NCBI RefSeq assembly: GCF_023073315.1 | Contig: NZ_JADPJH010000034.1 | Span: 451,333-515,332 of the forward strand | Length of the DNA stretch: 64,000 nucleotides | Source of the DNA: Bradyrhizobium sp. 1 | GTDB taxonomy: Bacteria > Pseudomonadota > Alphaproteobacteria > Rhizobiales > Xanthobacteraceae | Reading direction: 5' to 3' | Shown: positions 17,689-26,252 of the stretch, in pieces | Layout of the letters: each line of letters starts with the position of its first letter | Numbering within the stretch: position 1 is the stretch's first letter | The notes under the pieces: model-generated | Told to the model about the DNA's origin: nothing | The model's input: only the letters and a program-made list of their open reading frames with translations | Databases searched by the model: none | Made by a program: the position numbers and the translations under genes

Positions 17689-17866
17689 CGGATAGCTCAC
17701 TTCATGGATGGCGCGACGGCGTCGACGATGGCGCTGGTATAGCCGGGACGGTGACGTGTCCTCAACTGCGGGGTGAGCGGAGATCGCAATCGCCGCAGCC
17801 CCCGTCTCACGGGCCGCGTCGGGACGACGAACTTCACGACCGTCGTCCCCAGAAGCCCCCGCCCCG

Positions 17867-18619
17867 TCAGCGCAGACCACCCGTGACGTGCAGCGTCTCA
17901 CCCGTGACGTAGGACGCATCATCCGAAGCGAAGAAGGCCACCGCGGCGGCGATCTCCTCGACCTTGCCGATGCGGCCAAGCGGGGTGGTGGATTCGATCC
18001 AGTTGCGCATGTCACCCTCGTGCAGGCCGGCGGACAAGACGCCTTCGGTTGCGACCATGCCGGGATTGACGGTATTGACGCGGATCTTGCGCGGCGCCAG
18101 CTCCTTCGACAGCACTGAGGAGATCGCATCCACCGAGGCTTTTGTCGCGGTGTAGACGGCGGTGTTCGCCGGCGCGAGGGTCGAGACGCCGGAGGAGATA
18201 TTGATGATGCTTCCGCCGTTGGCATTGAAGTGCTTCGACGCTTCACCCGAGACCAGCAGCAGGCCCAGCACATTGAGGTCGAATTGCCTGTGGAAATGCT
18301 CGGGCGTGATGGCCTCGAGCGGCGCGAATTCGTAAACGCCCGCGTTGTTGACCAGGATGTCGATCGCACCGAACGCCTTCACGGTGTCCGCGACCACGCT
18401 CTTCACGTTGTTGGCGTCCGCCAGATTGCCGTGAACGGCGACGGCTTTGCCACCCTTGGCGACGATGGCGGCGACGACGCGGTCGGCGCCCTCCTTGCTG
18501 CTGCTGTAGTTGACAGCGACCGCCGCCCCCTCCGCCGCGAGCCGGATGGCAATCCCGGCACCGATGCCTTTGGAAGCGCCTGTCACGAGCGCAACTTTTC
18601 CTTCGAGTCTTTTGATCAT
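17867..18619 (-). CDS. SDR-family NAD(P)-dependent oxidoreductase
   Basis: 250 residues, classical SDR. Cofactor motif VTGASKGIGAGIAI, DILVNNAG, catalytic Ser in NISSGVSTL and YTATK as Y-x-x-x-K, then VNTVNPGMVATE and a C-terminal YVTGETLHVTGG. It reduces or oxidises a carbonyl/hydroxyl substrate in the cytoplasm; FabG-like but with no fatty-acid gene context. It is divergent from an ArsR regulator with a perfect inverted repeat between them, so it is probably induced when that repressor is released. Confidence 0.92.
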   Translation of the reverse strand: MIKRLEGKVALVTGASKGIGAGIAIRLAAEGAAVAVNYSSSKEGADRVVAAIVAKGGKAVAVHGNLADANNVKSVVADTVKAFGAIDILVNNAGVYEFAPLEAITPEHFHRQFDLNVLGLLLVSGEASKHFNANGGSIINISSGVSTLAPANTAVYTATKASVDAISSVLSKELAPRKIRVNTVNPGMVATEGVLSAGLHEGDMRNWIESTTPLGRIGKVEEIAAAVAFFASDDASYVTGETLHVTGGLR

Positions 18620-18651
18620 CGCATGTCTCCATTGTCCGGCGGGTGCCGATA

Positions 18652-18682
18652 TTCAATAGTTCAATACTAATGAACTATTGAA
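18652..18682. promoter_or_regulatory. Perfect 12-bp inverted repeat, ArsR-type operator
   Basis: TTCAATAGTTCA (18652-18663) and TGAACTATTGAA (18671-18682) are exact complements around a 7-base spacer. The half-site TTCAATA also recurs as a direct repeat at 18660-18666. The site is 32 bases before the SDR start and 30 before the regulator start, typical for an ArsR/SmtB repressor controlling itself and a divergent target. Confidence 0.8.
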
Positions 18683-18712
18683 AAAGTTCAAGAGACGGAC
18701 TACATTTTGGGC

Positions 18713-19024
18713 ATGGTGCAGTTCGTTCACCCGCAGAGGGACGAGATTACGCTGGCCGGGGTGCTCGCAGCGCTCGCGGATCCCATGCGGCTGCGTATCG
18801 TCAAGAGCCTGGCCGCACAGAACGATTGCATGTCGTGCACCGAGGCGGCGCCTTGCCCCGACATGGCGAAGTCGACGCTGTCGAACCATTTTCGCATCCT
18901 GCGCGAGGCCGGCCTGATCCGGACGTCGAAGCAAGGCGTGCAGCACCGCAACGTGCTGCGGGAAGAGGACATCAATGCGCGGTTTCCGAGGCTGCTGAAG
19001 ATGATTTTGAGTTTTCCGGAGTGA
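18713..19024 (+). CDS. ArsR-family winged-helix repressor with cysteine cluster
   Basis: 103 residues. ALADPMRLRIVKSL and STLSNHFRILREAGLI are the ArsR helix and recognition helix; the wing reads TSKQGVQHRNVL. Between them lie Cys39, Cys42 and Cys48 (C-x2-C-x5-C), a candidate thiol or metal sensing site. ATG at 18713 is preferred; a TTG two codons earlier is possible. The operator at 18652-18682 sits just upstream and the divergent SDR gene is the obvious target. The inducer is unknown: metal, electrophile or oxidant are all possible. Confidence 0.88.
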   Translation: MVQFVHPQRDEITLAGVLAALADPMRLRIVKSLAAQNDCMSCTEAAPCPDMAKSTLSNHFRILREAGLIRTSKQGVQHRNVLREEDINARFPRLLKMILSFPE

Positions 19025-19103
19025 GAGCAGTCGCTTAGGTCAGCAGATTTACAGGTGCGCAAGGTATCGGATGATGTTTCCACACGGAGCATGTGGTCAA
19101 ACA

Positions 19104-19132
19104 AAAATGGCCCGCGTGATGCGGGCCATTTT
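19104..19132. terminator. Bidirectional Rho-independent terminator
   Basis: AAAATGGCCCGC (19104-19115) and GCGGGCCATTTT (19121-19132) are exact complements with a 5-base loop, giving A-tract and T-tract on both strands. It lies between the ArsR stop and the convergent HepT gene. Confidence 0.9.
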
Positions 19133-19158
19133 CAATCCATTGAGCCTGCACGGTGTGT

Positions 19159-19515
19159 TCATTTGTCCGGCGGCCCCAGCTCAGCGAGCAGCGCCGTTGC
19201 GGTCGCGCGCAAGGACGGCAGCATGGTTGTGACGATCTCCCACACCCGTCCGTCGTCAATCATCGCATAGCCGTGGATCAGCAAATTGCGAAAACCGATG
19301 ATCTTCCGGACGTCGGCACACGGTCGGCAAGCTCCGGCGCCTCCTTCGACAACCGGTTCAGCGCCTCGCCGATGATCTCGAACTGCCGCTCCACTGCCGA
19401 ACGGATCAACGGGCTCGCCCCGATAGCCTGCGGCATCGATGCCAGCCGTGAACTCGCTGATCGCCGCGGCAGCCTGCTGCACGTCCCAGAGACAGGCGCG
19501 CGGATCACGCTGCAT
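19159..19515 (-). pseudogene. HepT-like toxin (DUF86), with two compensating frameshifts
   Basis: The frame is open for 118 codons but its middle is out of register. The N-terminal part reads DVQQAAAAISEFTAGIDAAG and the C-terminal part has RNLLIHGY, the R-x4-H-x-Y active site of HepT RNases (bases 19267-19290). The missing middle, SPLIRSAVERQFEIIGEALN and NRLSKEAPELADRVP, is encoded in a different frame over about 19325-19425. One extra base in a GGGG run near 19420 and one missing base near 19315 would account for this. The start overlaps the antitoxin gene by 11 bases. It is either a doubly mutated toxin or two sequencing indels. Confidence 0.8.
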
Positions 19516-19816
19516 AGATCAGCTCTTTCGACCGTTCGATCGTTGCGCGCACGTAGGGGTTCTTGACGGCCGAAGCTTCCACGAGATCGACCGGCCGTCC
19601 GAGCAGCCGTTGCAGCGCTTCGGAGAAGCCGAGAAACTGGTCGAACGCTGACAGGCCGCTGTCCTTGCCGAACGCGACGAGGAAATCGGCATCGCTTCTT
19701 GCAGGATCAAAATCGGCGCTGCGCGCGGCCGAACCGAACACTTCGAGCCGCACCACGCCGTAACGCTGACACAGCGCCGTCAGTGCCTCACGGTGCTTTT
19801 CGATCTCCGTATGCAT
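19505..19816 (-). CDS. MntA-like minimal nucleotidyltransferase antitoxin
   Basis: 103 residues. The nucleotidyltransferase motif is VFGSAARSADFDPARSDADF, with G-S then D-x-D twelve residues later (families vary at 10-12). Small nucleotidyltransferases of this kind modify the active-site tyrosine of their HepT partner by transfer of AMP, neutralising the toxin. Here the gene precedes and overlaps the HepT-like gene, the usual order. The frame itself is intact although its partner is scrambled. Confidence 0.85.
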   Translation of the reverse strand: MHTEIEKHREALTALCQRYGVVRLEVFGSAARSADFDPARSDADFLVAFGKDSGLSAFDQFLGFSEALQRLLGRPVDLVEASAVKNPYVRATIERSKELIYAA

Positions 19817-19946
19817 GCCAATCTCCCGCCGGCGGGATGAGAATACACGTTACAAATCATCGCACCAAAGCTTCGTTAGGGATGTCCTCCGTCCGTAAAT
19901 GTCGGGATGGCGCCTGATAGAACGGTCTCGCGGAGCCCCAAAAGCA

Positions 19947-19974
19947 AGAAAGCCGCCCCGGAGGACGGCTTTCT
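19947..19974 (-). terminator. Terminator of the tRNA gene
   Basis: AGAAAGCCG (19947-19955) pairs with CGGCTTTCT (19966-19974). Read on the minus strand the stem is followed by TGCTTTT, suitable for ending the tRNA transcript 28 bases after its 3' end. Confidence 0.75.
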
Positions 19975-20001
19975 AAAACCTCTTTAAATCAGAGGCCTAC
20001 T

Positions 20002-20078
<77 letters not shown>

Positions 20079-20383
20079 TTAACAATTGCACGCCTTCGTC
20101 AAAATGCCGGGGACGGGGGGCCGACGCGGTACGCGTGGCTTGCTTCGTCCGTCCCAAAGGCTTCCTTGGAAGGCAACCCCGGGCAAAGCCCGTCGGGTGC
20201 GCGGGGCGTATGTACCAACCCGAGGTGCCTTTGGAAAGGGCCGTGGGGACGTTTTTTTCGACTTTATGACAGCGTGGCGGCGGATTTCCGGCCGGTTTGA
20301 CGCACTCTTGCCAGAAGTTCCACAAAGGGCCAGCTTGCGGCAACAAAAATTGGGGGCAAACGCCAGTTTTGGGGAGGAACGGC
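20079..20383. other. Intergenic region upstream of tRNA-fMet and the aldehyde dehydrogenase gene
   Basis: About 305 bases. It carries the minus-strand promoter region of the tRNA and the plus-strand leader of the aldehyde dehydrogenase gene (GGGGAGGA just before its ATG). A small hairpin CGGGC-AAA-GCCCG lies at 20180-20192. I find no supported open frame; longer frames here are GC-bias artefacts. Confidence 0.5.
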
Positions 20384-21829
20384 ATGGACCAGACCCTGGA
20401 CCGATTCCCGGCGAGCGCGCCGCGTCACGCCCTCGAAAACACCTTCCATGCCATGGTGGCGCGATCGCGGACCGAGGCGGCGCCTGATCTCTCAGGGCGG
20501 CTCGACCGGCTGGCGCGCCTGCGCGCGGTGGTGGCCGACAACGAAGAGCGCTTCCGGCAGGCGATCTCGGCCGATTTCGGCCATCGCTCGGCGGTCGAGA
20601 CCAATATCGCCGAGACCATGATGGTCTATGGCGAAATCCGGCATGCGACAAAACATTTGAAGAGCTGGATGGTGCCGCAGCGCGTGGCGACCGCGCTGCA
20701 ATTCCTGCCCGCGCGCAACCGGCTGATGCCGCAGCCGCTCGGCGTCGTCGGCATCATCGCGCCCTGGAACTATCCGCTCCAGCTCACACTGGCGCCGGCG
20801 ATCGGCGCAATGGCCGCCGGCAACCTCGTCATCATCAAGCCGAGCGAGCTCTCGCCGCATTTCTCCGCGCTGCTGAAGGAGACGGTGGCCGCGCGGTTCG
20901 ATGCCACCGAGCTGCTGATCACCGGCGTTGAGGACGACGTCGCAAAAGCGTTTGCGAACCTGCCGTTCGACCATCTCGTCTTCACCGGTTCGACCACGGT
21001 CGGCCGGTTGGTCGCGGAGGCTGCGGGGCGCAATCTGACGCCTGTCACGCTCGAGCTCGGCGGCAAGTCGCCTGCAATCATCGATTCGTCAGCCGATCTC
21101 GAAGAAGCGGCCGAGCGCATCGCCTACGGAAAGCTGCTCAATGCAGGCCAAACCTGCATCGCGCCGGATTACGTGCTGGTGCCGGAAAACTCCGTGCAGG
21201 CCTTCGCCGAAAAGGTGCGCGCGCAGATGCGGCGCATGTTCGGCACCGATCCTTCAAATAAGGACTACACCTCCGTGATCTCCGACCGCCATTACGCGCG
21301 GCTCGAAGGTCTCGTCGCCGATGCCGCGAGCCACGGCGCAAAAATCCTGCAACCCGCGAAGGCGGATGATCCCAACTGGAAGGCGCATCGCAAATTCCCG
21401 CCGACGCTGATCCTCGGTGCGACCGAGGCGATGGCCGTGATGCAGGAGGAAATCTTTGGGCCAGTGCTGCCCGTGCTCGGCTATCGCGATCCGGCTGATG
21501 CGATCGCGTTCGTCAACCGGCGTGACCGGCCGCTGGCGCTCTACTGGTTCGGCAAGGACCGCAGCGTCCGCGACGAGGTGCTGTCGCGCACCATCTCCGG
21601 CGGCGTCACCATCAATGACTGCCTGTTCCACTTCGCGCAAGTCAACCAGCCGATGGGCGGCGTCGGCGCATCCGGCACCGGCGCCTATCACGGCGAATGG
21701 GGTTTTCGCACGTTCAGCAAGCTGAAGCCGGTGTTCTACCGCTCAAAATTCAACCGCCTTGCCGATCTCTATCCGCCCTATGGCGGCAAGATCGCGCGGC
21801 TGGAGAAGATGATGCGGTTCATGTCTTAG
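20384..21829 (+). CDS. Coniferyl-aldehyde-type aldehyde dehydrogenase
   Basis: 481 residues, ALDH superfamily. PLGVVGIIAPWNYPLQLTLA, cofactor region IKPSELSP and FTGSTTVGRLV, general base Glu224 in TLELGGKSP, nucleophile Cys258 in NAGQTCIAPDYVLV, and PMGGVGASGTGAYHGE near the end. The ALDH3-like length and the lack of an N-terminal extension suit the CalB/coniferyl aldehyde dehydrogenase group, oxidising aromatic or fatty aldehydes with NAD(P). A strong GGGGAGGA precedes the ATG at 20384. It is followed by a repeat and then a GMC oxidoreductase gene, so an alcohol-to-aldehyde-to-acid route is plausible. Confidence 0.9.
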   Translation: MDQTLDRFPASAPRHALENTFHAMVARSRTEAAPDLSGRLDRLARLRAVVADNEERFRQAISADFGHRSAVETNIAETMMVYGEIRHATKHLKSWMVPQRVATALQFLPARNRLMPQPLGVVGIIAPWNYPLQLTLAPAIGAMAAGNLVIIKPSELSPHFSALLKETVAARFDATELLITGVEDDVAKAFANLPFDHLVFTGSTTVGRLVAEAAGRNLTPVTLELGGKSPAIIDSSADLEEAAERIAYGKLLNAGQTCIAPDYVLVPENSVQAFAEKVRAQMRRMFGTDPSNKDYTSVISDRHYARLEGLVADAASHGAKILQPAKADDPNWKAHRKFPPTLILGATEAMAVMQEEIFGPVLPVLGYRDPADAIAFVNRRDRPLALYWFGKDRSVRDEVLSRTISGGVTINDCLFHFAQVNQPMGGVGASGTGAYHGEWGFRTFSKLKPVFYRSKFNRLADLYPPYGGKIARLEKMMRFMS

Positions 21830-21843
21830 CGGTTACAAACACC

Positions 21844-21951
21844 GTCATTGCGAGCCCAGCGACTTGTCCGCCGAAGCCTCGGCGAAGGCGGAAGCAATCC
21901 AGAATCTTTCCGCAGCGACAGTCTGGATTGCTTCGCTTCGCTCGCAATGAC
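21844..21951. repeat. Type A palindromic repeat, copy 1
   Basis: Ends GTCATTGCGAG and CTCGCAATGAC are exact complements. Inside are AAGCAATCCAG and its complement CTGGATTGCTT, plus a nested hairpin CCGCCGAAGC / GGCGAAGGCGG on the left side. The same ends and inner arms occur at 28815 and 42302. Confidence 0.9.
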
Positions 21952-21976
21952 GAGAAGAGAAATGGGGGAAACATTC

Positions 21977-23569
21977 GTGACTGACACATTCGATTTCGTC
22001 GTCGTGGGCGCAGGCTCCGGCGGCTGCGCGGTGGCAGGGCGGCTGTCGGAGGATACGGCGACGTCCGTGGCGCTGCTCGACGCGGGCGGACGCAACGACA
22101 ATTGGCGGATCACCACGCCGTTCGGGCTCGCTCTGCCGTACAGCGCGGCGAACTGGGCCTTCGATACCGTGCCGCAGAACGGATTGAACGGCCGAATCGG
22201 CTATCAACCGCGCGGCAAGGGCCTCGGCGGCTCCTCGGCGATCAACGCCATGGTCTACATTCGCGGCCATCGCGCCGACTACGATCACTGGGCCTCGCTC
22301 GGCAATGCCGGCTGGTCCTACGCGGACGTGCTGCCCTATTTCAAGCGCTCGGAGAACAACAGTGATTTCGACGGCGAATATCATGGCAAGAACGGCCCGC
22401 TGCATGTCAACGGACTGCGCTCGGACAATCCGATCCATGACATCTTCCATCAGGCCGCGCGCGAGGCGCAGTTCCGCATCCGCGAGGACTTCAATGAAGA
22501 GGACCACGAAGGGCTCGGCAGCTACCAGGTGACGCAGCACAAGGGCGAGCGCTGGAGCGCGGCGCGCGCCTATCTGCAGCCCCACATGGACAAGCGAACG
22601 AACCTGCGCGTCGAGACCGGGGCGCATGCCACGAAAATCCTGTTCGAAGGCGGGCGCGCGGTCGGCATCGAATATGTGCAGGGCAAGCAGACAAGGAGGC
22701 TGCGCGCCCGCCGCGAGGTGATTTTGGCTGCCGGCGCGTTCCAGTCGCCGCAGCAATTGATGCTGTCGGGTATCGGCGATGGCGATGCGCTTCGTGCGCA
22801 CGGCATTGATGTCGTGCATCATCTGCCGGGCGTCGGGCGCAATCTGCAGGACCATCCGGATTTCGTGTTCGTCTACGCCTCCGACTATCCGCACCTCGTT
22901 CACGCGTCGCTTGGCCGATTGCCGTCCCTGCTCCGCGCCATCCAACGCTACCGCCGCGAGCGGCGCGGCCTGATGACCACCAATTTCGCGGAGTGTGGCG
23001 GCTTCCTGAAGACTAGCCCCGACCTCGACGTGCCCGACATCCAGCTGCACTTCGTCATCGCGATGCTCGACGACCATGGCCGCAAAAAGCACAAGCAGGC
23101 GGGCTTTTCATGCCATGTCTGCCTGTTGCGACCGAAGAGCCGCGGCAGCGTATGGCTGAAAAGCGCCGATCCGCTCGCCGCTCCCATGATCGATCCGAAC
23201 TTTTTGGGCGAGGCGGAGGATCTCGAGACGATGGTCGCGGGCTTCAAGACCACGCGACGGCTGATGGAGACGCCCGCGATGCGCGCGTTGCAGAAGAAGA
23301 ACATGTTCACGGCTGACGTGAAAACGGACGACGACATTCGCGCCATCCTGCGCAATCGCGTCGACACGGTCTATCACCCTGTCGGCACCTGCAAGATGGG
23401 CACGGATGCGATGGCCGTGGTCGATCCCAAGCTGAAGGTGCACGGCGTGGAAGGCTTGCGCGTCGTGGATGCCTCGATCATGCCGACGCTGATCGGCGGC
23501 AACACCAATGCGCCGACCATCATGATCGGGGAGAAGGCGGCGGATATGATCCGGGCGGAAGTGCGGTAG
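21977..23569 (+). CDS. GMC-family FAD oxidoreductase (choline/alcohol dehydrogenase type)
   Basis: 530 residues from GTG at 21977, placed 7 bases after GGGGGAA; an ATG at 21962 is possible but sits before that site. FAD-binding VVGAGSGGCAVAGRLSED at the N-terminus, GMC signature 1 as GKGLGGSSAINAMVY, signature 2 near GAFQSPQQLMLSGIG, and C-terminal catalytic region YHPVGTCKMG with IGGNTNAPTIMIGEKAAD. It oxidises an alcohol to an aldehyde, passing electrons to oxygen or the respiratory chain. It is downstream of an aldehyde dehydrogenase gene. Confidence 0.92.
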   Translation: MTDTFDFVVVGAGSGGCAVAGRLSEDTATSVALLDAGGRNDNWRITTPFGLALPYSAANWAFDTVPQNGLNGRIGYQPRGKGLGGSSAINAMVYIRGHRADYDHWASLGNAGWSYADVLPYFKRSENNSDFDGEYHGKNGPLHVNGLRSDNPIHDIFHQAAREAQFRIREDFNEEDHEGLGSYQVTQHKGERWSAARAYLQPHMDKRTNLRVETGAHATKILFEGGRAVGIEYVQGKQTRRLRARREVILAAGAFQSPQQLMLSGIGDGDALRAHGIDVVHHLPGVGRNLQDHPDFVFVYASDYPHLVHASLGRLPSLLRAIQRYRRERRGLMTTNFAECGGFLKTSPDLDVPDIQLHFVIAMLDDHGRKKHKQAGFSCHVCLLRPKSRGSVWLKSADPLAAPMIDPNFLGEAEDLETMVAGFKTTRRLMETPAMRALQKKNMFTADVKTDDDIRAILRNRVDTVYHPVGTCKMGTDAMAVVDPKLKVHGVEGLRVVDASIMPTLIGGNTNAPTIMIGEKAADMIRAEVR

Positions 23570-23596
23570 CGCGAAGCCGCCGCGTCATACTCCATC

Positions 23597-23634
23597 GTCG
23601 TCCCGGACAAGCGTAAGCGCAGATCCGGGACGAC
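23597..23634. repeat. Type C hairpin repeat, short copy
   Basis: GTCGTCCCGGA (23597-23607) and TCCGGGACGAC (23624-23634) are exact complements around a 16-base loop. It is 27 bases after the GMC stop. A larger relative with TCCCGGACGC arms is at 27713. Confidence 0.8.
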
Positions 23635-23831
23635 AGCGGTGTTCAATTCGGCAGGAACCCGCCATCCACCGTCGCGAGGAAGGTTTCTTTACCGGCGTCG
23701 AATAGTGATGGGATCTCATGGGATCACCGCAATCCCTGAGCCTCGGGAGGAAAAAAATACAGACGATTTTAGCGATCTGAAACGGAACGATCGGTTCGGC
23801 GTTCATTCGTTCCATCGAGGTCTCTTTGCCC

Positions 23832-24344
23832 ATGAACAGTTTCGATCTCGCGGTCTATGCGGCGCTCGCCGTTGCCATCGGCTTCGGTTTCAGAACCGGC
23901 CTGCTCGGCAGCGCCATGACCATCCTCGCCTATCTCCTCGCCGCCCCCATTGCGGTTGCACTGATGCCGCTGATCGTCCCGCAGCTCGCAAGCAATCCGA
24001 ATCCGCCGCTGCTGCAGAACTGGATCTGGTTCTTCGGCATCTTCGTAGTGGTCGGCATGCTGCTTGGATATATCGGCCGCCTGGCGCTGAGCGACACGAT
24101 CCGCGACGCCGGGATCGGCGATCGCCTCGGCGGCGCCGCGCTCGGCGCCATCAGGGTCGGCCTCGTTGCCACCACGCTGGTGCTGGTGTTCGACCAGATC
24201 GTGCCGGCCAACCGCCAGCCGCCTTTCCTCGTCGGCTCACATCTGCGGCCATTGTTCTCGGTGGTGGGACAGATGGGCTTCAAGACGCTGCCGCCGGAGG
24301 CGACGTCCGCGATCGACCGACTCAAGCAGGAACGCCGCATCTGA
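23832..24344 (+). CDS. CvpA-family membrane protein
   Basis: 170 residues with four hydrophobic helices (about 5-25, 30-50, 62-85 and 100-125). NSFDLAVYAALAVAIGFGFR and the Gly-rich second helix follow the CvpA/colicin V production pattern, with a soluble tail ending LKQERRI. The family is found at the inner membrane; its function in non-enteric bacteria is not settled. It is preceded by a 262-base region containing the type C repeat and an AT-rich promoter-like stretch near 23750-23790. Confidence 0.72.
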   Translation: MNSFDLAVYAALAVAIGFGFRTGLLGSAMTILAYLLAAPIAVALMPLIVPQLASNPNPPLLQNWIWFFGIFVVVGMLLGYIGRLALSDTIRDAGIGDRLGGAALGAIRVGLVATTLVLVFDQIVPANRQPPFLVGSHLRPLFSVVGQMGFKTLPPEATSAIDRLKQERRI

Positions 24345-24472
24345 TCAGGCGCATTTGCATCGCCGGGCGGGCGCGCATGCATTTTGATGCGGCTCCCTCC
24401 CTTATCAGCGGCACCGATGTTGGCTAGAGTGCCGGCCGTTCAAAACCTGCCTGACATTACGGGAGTGAAACA

Positions 24473-25255
24473 GTGGATCTTGGGATCAAAGGTCGCCGCG
24501 CCATCGTCTGCGCATCCAGCAAGGGCCTCGGCCGTGCCTGCGCCATCTCGCTTGCCGAAGCCGGCGTCGACGTCACGCTGACCGCGCGCGGCGCCGAAGC
24601 CCTGAAGAAGACGGCCGACGACATCCGCAAAGCCTATCCGAGCGTGAAGGTCACCGAAATGGTCGGCGACATCACCACGCCCGCCGGCCGCGAGGCCGTG
24701 CTGAAGGCCTGCCCCGAGCCTGATATCCTGATCAACAATGCCGGCGGTCCGCCGCCCGGCGATTTCCGTAACTGGACCCGCGACGACTGGATCAAGGCGA
24801 TCGACGCCAACATGCTCACGCCCATCGAGCTGATCAAGTCGACCGTGGACGGCATGATGGCGCGCAAGTTCGGCCGCATCGTCAACATCACCTCGGCCGC
24901 GGTGAAGGCCCCGATCGACATTCTCGGCCTCTCCAACGGCGCGCGCGCCGGCCTCACCGGCTTCATCGCCGGCCTGTCGCGCAAGACCGTGATCAACAAC
25001 GTCACCATCAACGGCCTGCTGCCGGGCCCGTTCGAGACCGACCGCCTGCGCAGTACCGCGAAGGGCGAATCCGAGAAGCGCGGCATCACGCCGGACCAGG
25101 TTCTGGCCGAGCGCGCAAAACTCAATCCCGCGGGCCGCTTCGGCGATCCCGACGAGTTCGGCTATGCCTGCGCCTTCCTCTGCGGCAGCCGGGCCGGCTT
25201 CATCACCGGCCAAAACCTCCTGCTCGATGGTGGTGCCTTCCCGGGAACGCTGTGA
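24473..25255 (+). CDS. SDR-family protein lacking the catalytic Tyr and Lys
   Basis: 260 residues from a GTG start with GGGAG upstream. Cofactor motif ASSKGLGRACAISLAEAG, DILINNAGGPPPG and the Ser segment NITSAAVKAPIDILG are present. At the place of Y-x-x-x-K the sequence reads GLSNGARAGL, so Tyr is Ser (or Leu) and Lys is Arg. The rest (NNVTINGLLPGPFETDR, FITGQNLLLDGG) is normal. The family can still bind nucleotide, but classic dehydrogenase chemistry is doubtful. It overlaps the quinone reductase gene by four bases. Confidence 0.9.
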   Translation: MDLGIKGRRAIVCASSKGLGRACAISLAEAGVDVTLTARGAEALKKTADDIRKAYPSVKVTEMVGDITTPAGREAVLKACPEPDILINNAGGPPPGDFRNWTRDDWIKAIDANMLTPIELIKSTVDGMMARKFGRIVNITSAAVKAPIDILGLSNGARAGLTGFIAGLSRKTVINNVTINGLLPGPFETDRLRSTAKGESEKRGITPDQVLAERAKLNPAGRFGDPDEFGYACAFLCGSRAGFITGQNLLLDGGAFPGTL

Positions 25256-26241
25256 GAGCGGTCTGGTACGAACAGACAGGACCGGCCGTCGACGTTCTCA
25301 CCTATGGTGAGATGGCGACGCCGGTCGCGGGTCCAGGCGAGGTACGCATTCGCCTGGAAGCCTCCGGCGTCAACCCGGCCGATGTGGGACGGCGCGGCGG
25401 CAGCTATCGCGCATTGGAATACGAGCGCGTCATCCCGAACAGCGATGGCGCAGGGTTTGTCGACCAGATCGGCGACGGCGTAACACGCTTTAGGAACGGT
25501 GATCGCGTCTGGCTGTTCAACGGCCAGCGCAACGGCCGCGCCTTCGGCACCGCGGCGGAATATATCGCGCTCGCCGAGCATCTCGTGACGCCGCTGCCGG
25601 ACAATCTCTCTTTCGCGCAAGGCGCAACGCTCGGCATCCCCGCGATGACGGCGTGGTGCGCGCTGTTTGCGGACGGGCCGATCGTCGGCAAGACCGTGCT
25701 GGTCACCGGCGGTGCCGGCGCGGTCGGACACTATGCGGTGCAACTGGCGAAATGGGGCGGTGCGCAGGTGATCGCGACCGTCAGCTCGGCGATGAAGGGC
25801 GAGCAGGCGCGGCAGGCCGGCGCCGATCTCGTGGTCAATTATAAAGAGGAGGACGTTGTCGCGAAGGCCCTCGCCTTCACCGGCGGACGTGGCGTCGATC
25901 GCGTGGTCGATGTCGATTTCGGCGGCAACATCGCGACCACCTTGAAGCTGATGGCGATGAATTCGACCATCGCAGTCTACGCCACCAACGGCAATCGCAC
26001 GCCTGGGGTGCCGATGCGCGAGCTGATGGAGAAGTGCATCACGCTGCGCGCGCTCGTACTGTTCGCGCTGCCGCCGGCGCTGCTTGCGGCGGCGCAGGCC
26101 GACATCACGAAATGGCTGGCAGCGGGGCCGCGCATCCACAATGTCGCGGCGCAGTTTGCGCTGTCGGACACGGCGCAGGCCCATCTTGCCGTCGAGAAGG
26201 GCGACAAGCTCGGCACCGTGATCGTCGATTGCGCGCGGTGA
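25252..26241 (+). CDS. NADPH:quinone oxidoreductase-like MDR protein
   Basis: 329 residues, zinc-free medium-chain reductase. LRVRIRL-like N-terminus (GEVRIRLEASGVNPADV), NADPH-binding VTGGAGAVGHYAVQLAK and KGDKLGTVIVD at the end. No structural zinc cysteines are present. It would reduce quinones or enones with NADPH. The GTG start overlaps the SDR stop (GTGA), so translation is probably coupled and the two likely act on one pathway. Confidence 0.9.
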   Translation: MRAVWYEQTGPAVDVLTYGEMATPVAGPGEVRIRLEASGVNPADVGRRGGSYRALEYERVIPNSDGAGFVDQIGDGVTRFRNGDRVWLFNGQRNGRAFGTAAEYIALAEHLVTPLPDNLSFAQGATLGIPAMTAWCALFADGPIVGKTVLVTGGAGAVGHYAVQLAKWGGAQVIATVSSAMKGEQARQAGADLVVNYKEEDVVAKALAFTGGRGVDRVVDVDFGGNIATTLKLMAMNSTIAVYATNGNRTPGVPMRELMEKCITLRALVLFALPPALLAAAQADITKWLAAGPRIHNVAAQFALSDTAQAHLAVEKGDKLGTVIVDCAR

Positions 26242-26252
26242 GCCGGCGCAGA

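Noticed and set aside
16807..18369. A single 520-codon gene covering PhzF and the region upstream
   Set aside because: The frame runs antisense-in-register through the SDR gene; PhzF homology begins at 17688 and the upstream part is Ser/Arg-rich without motif.
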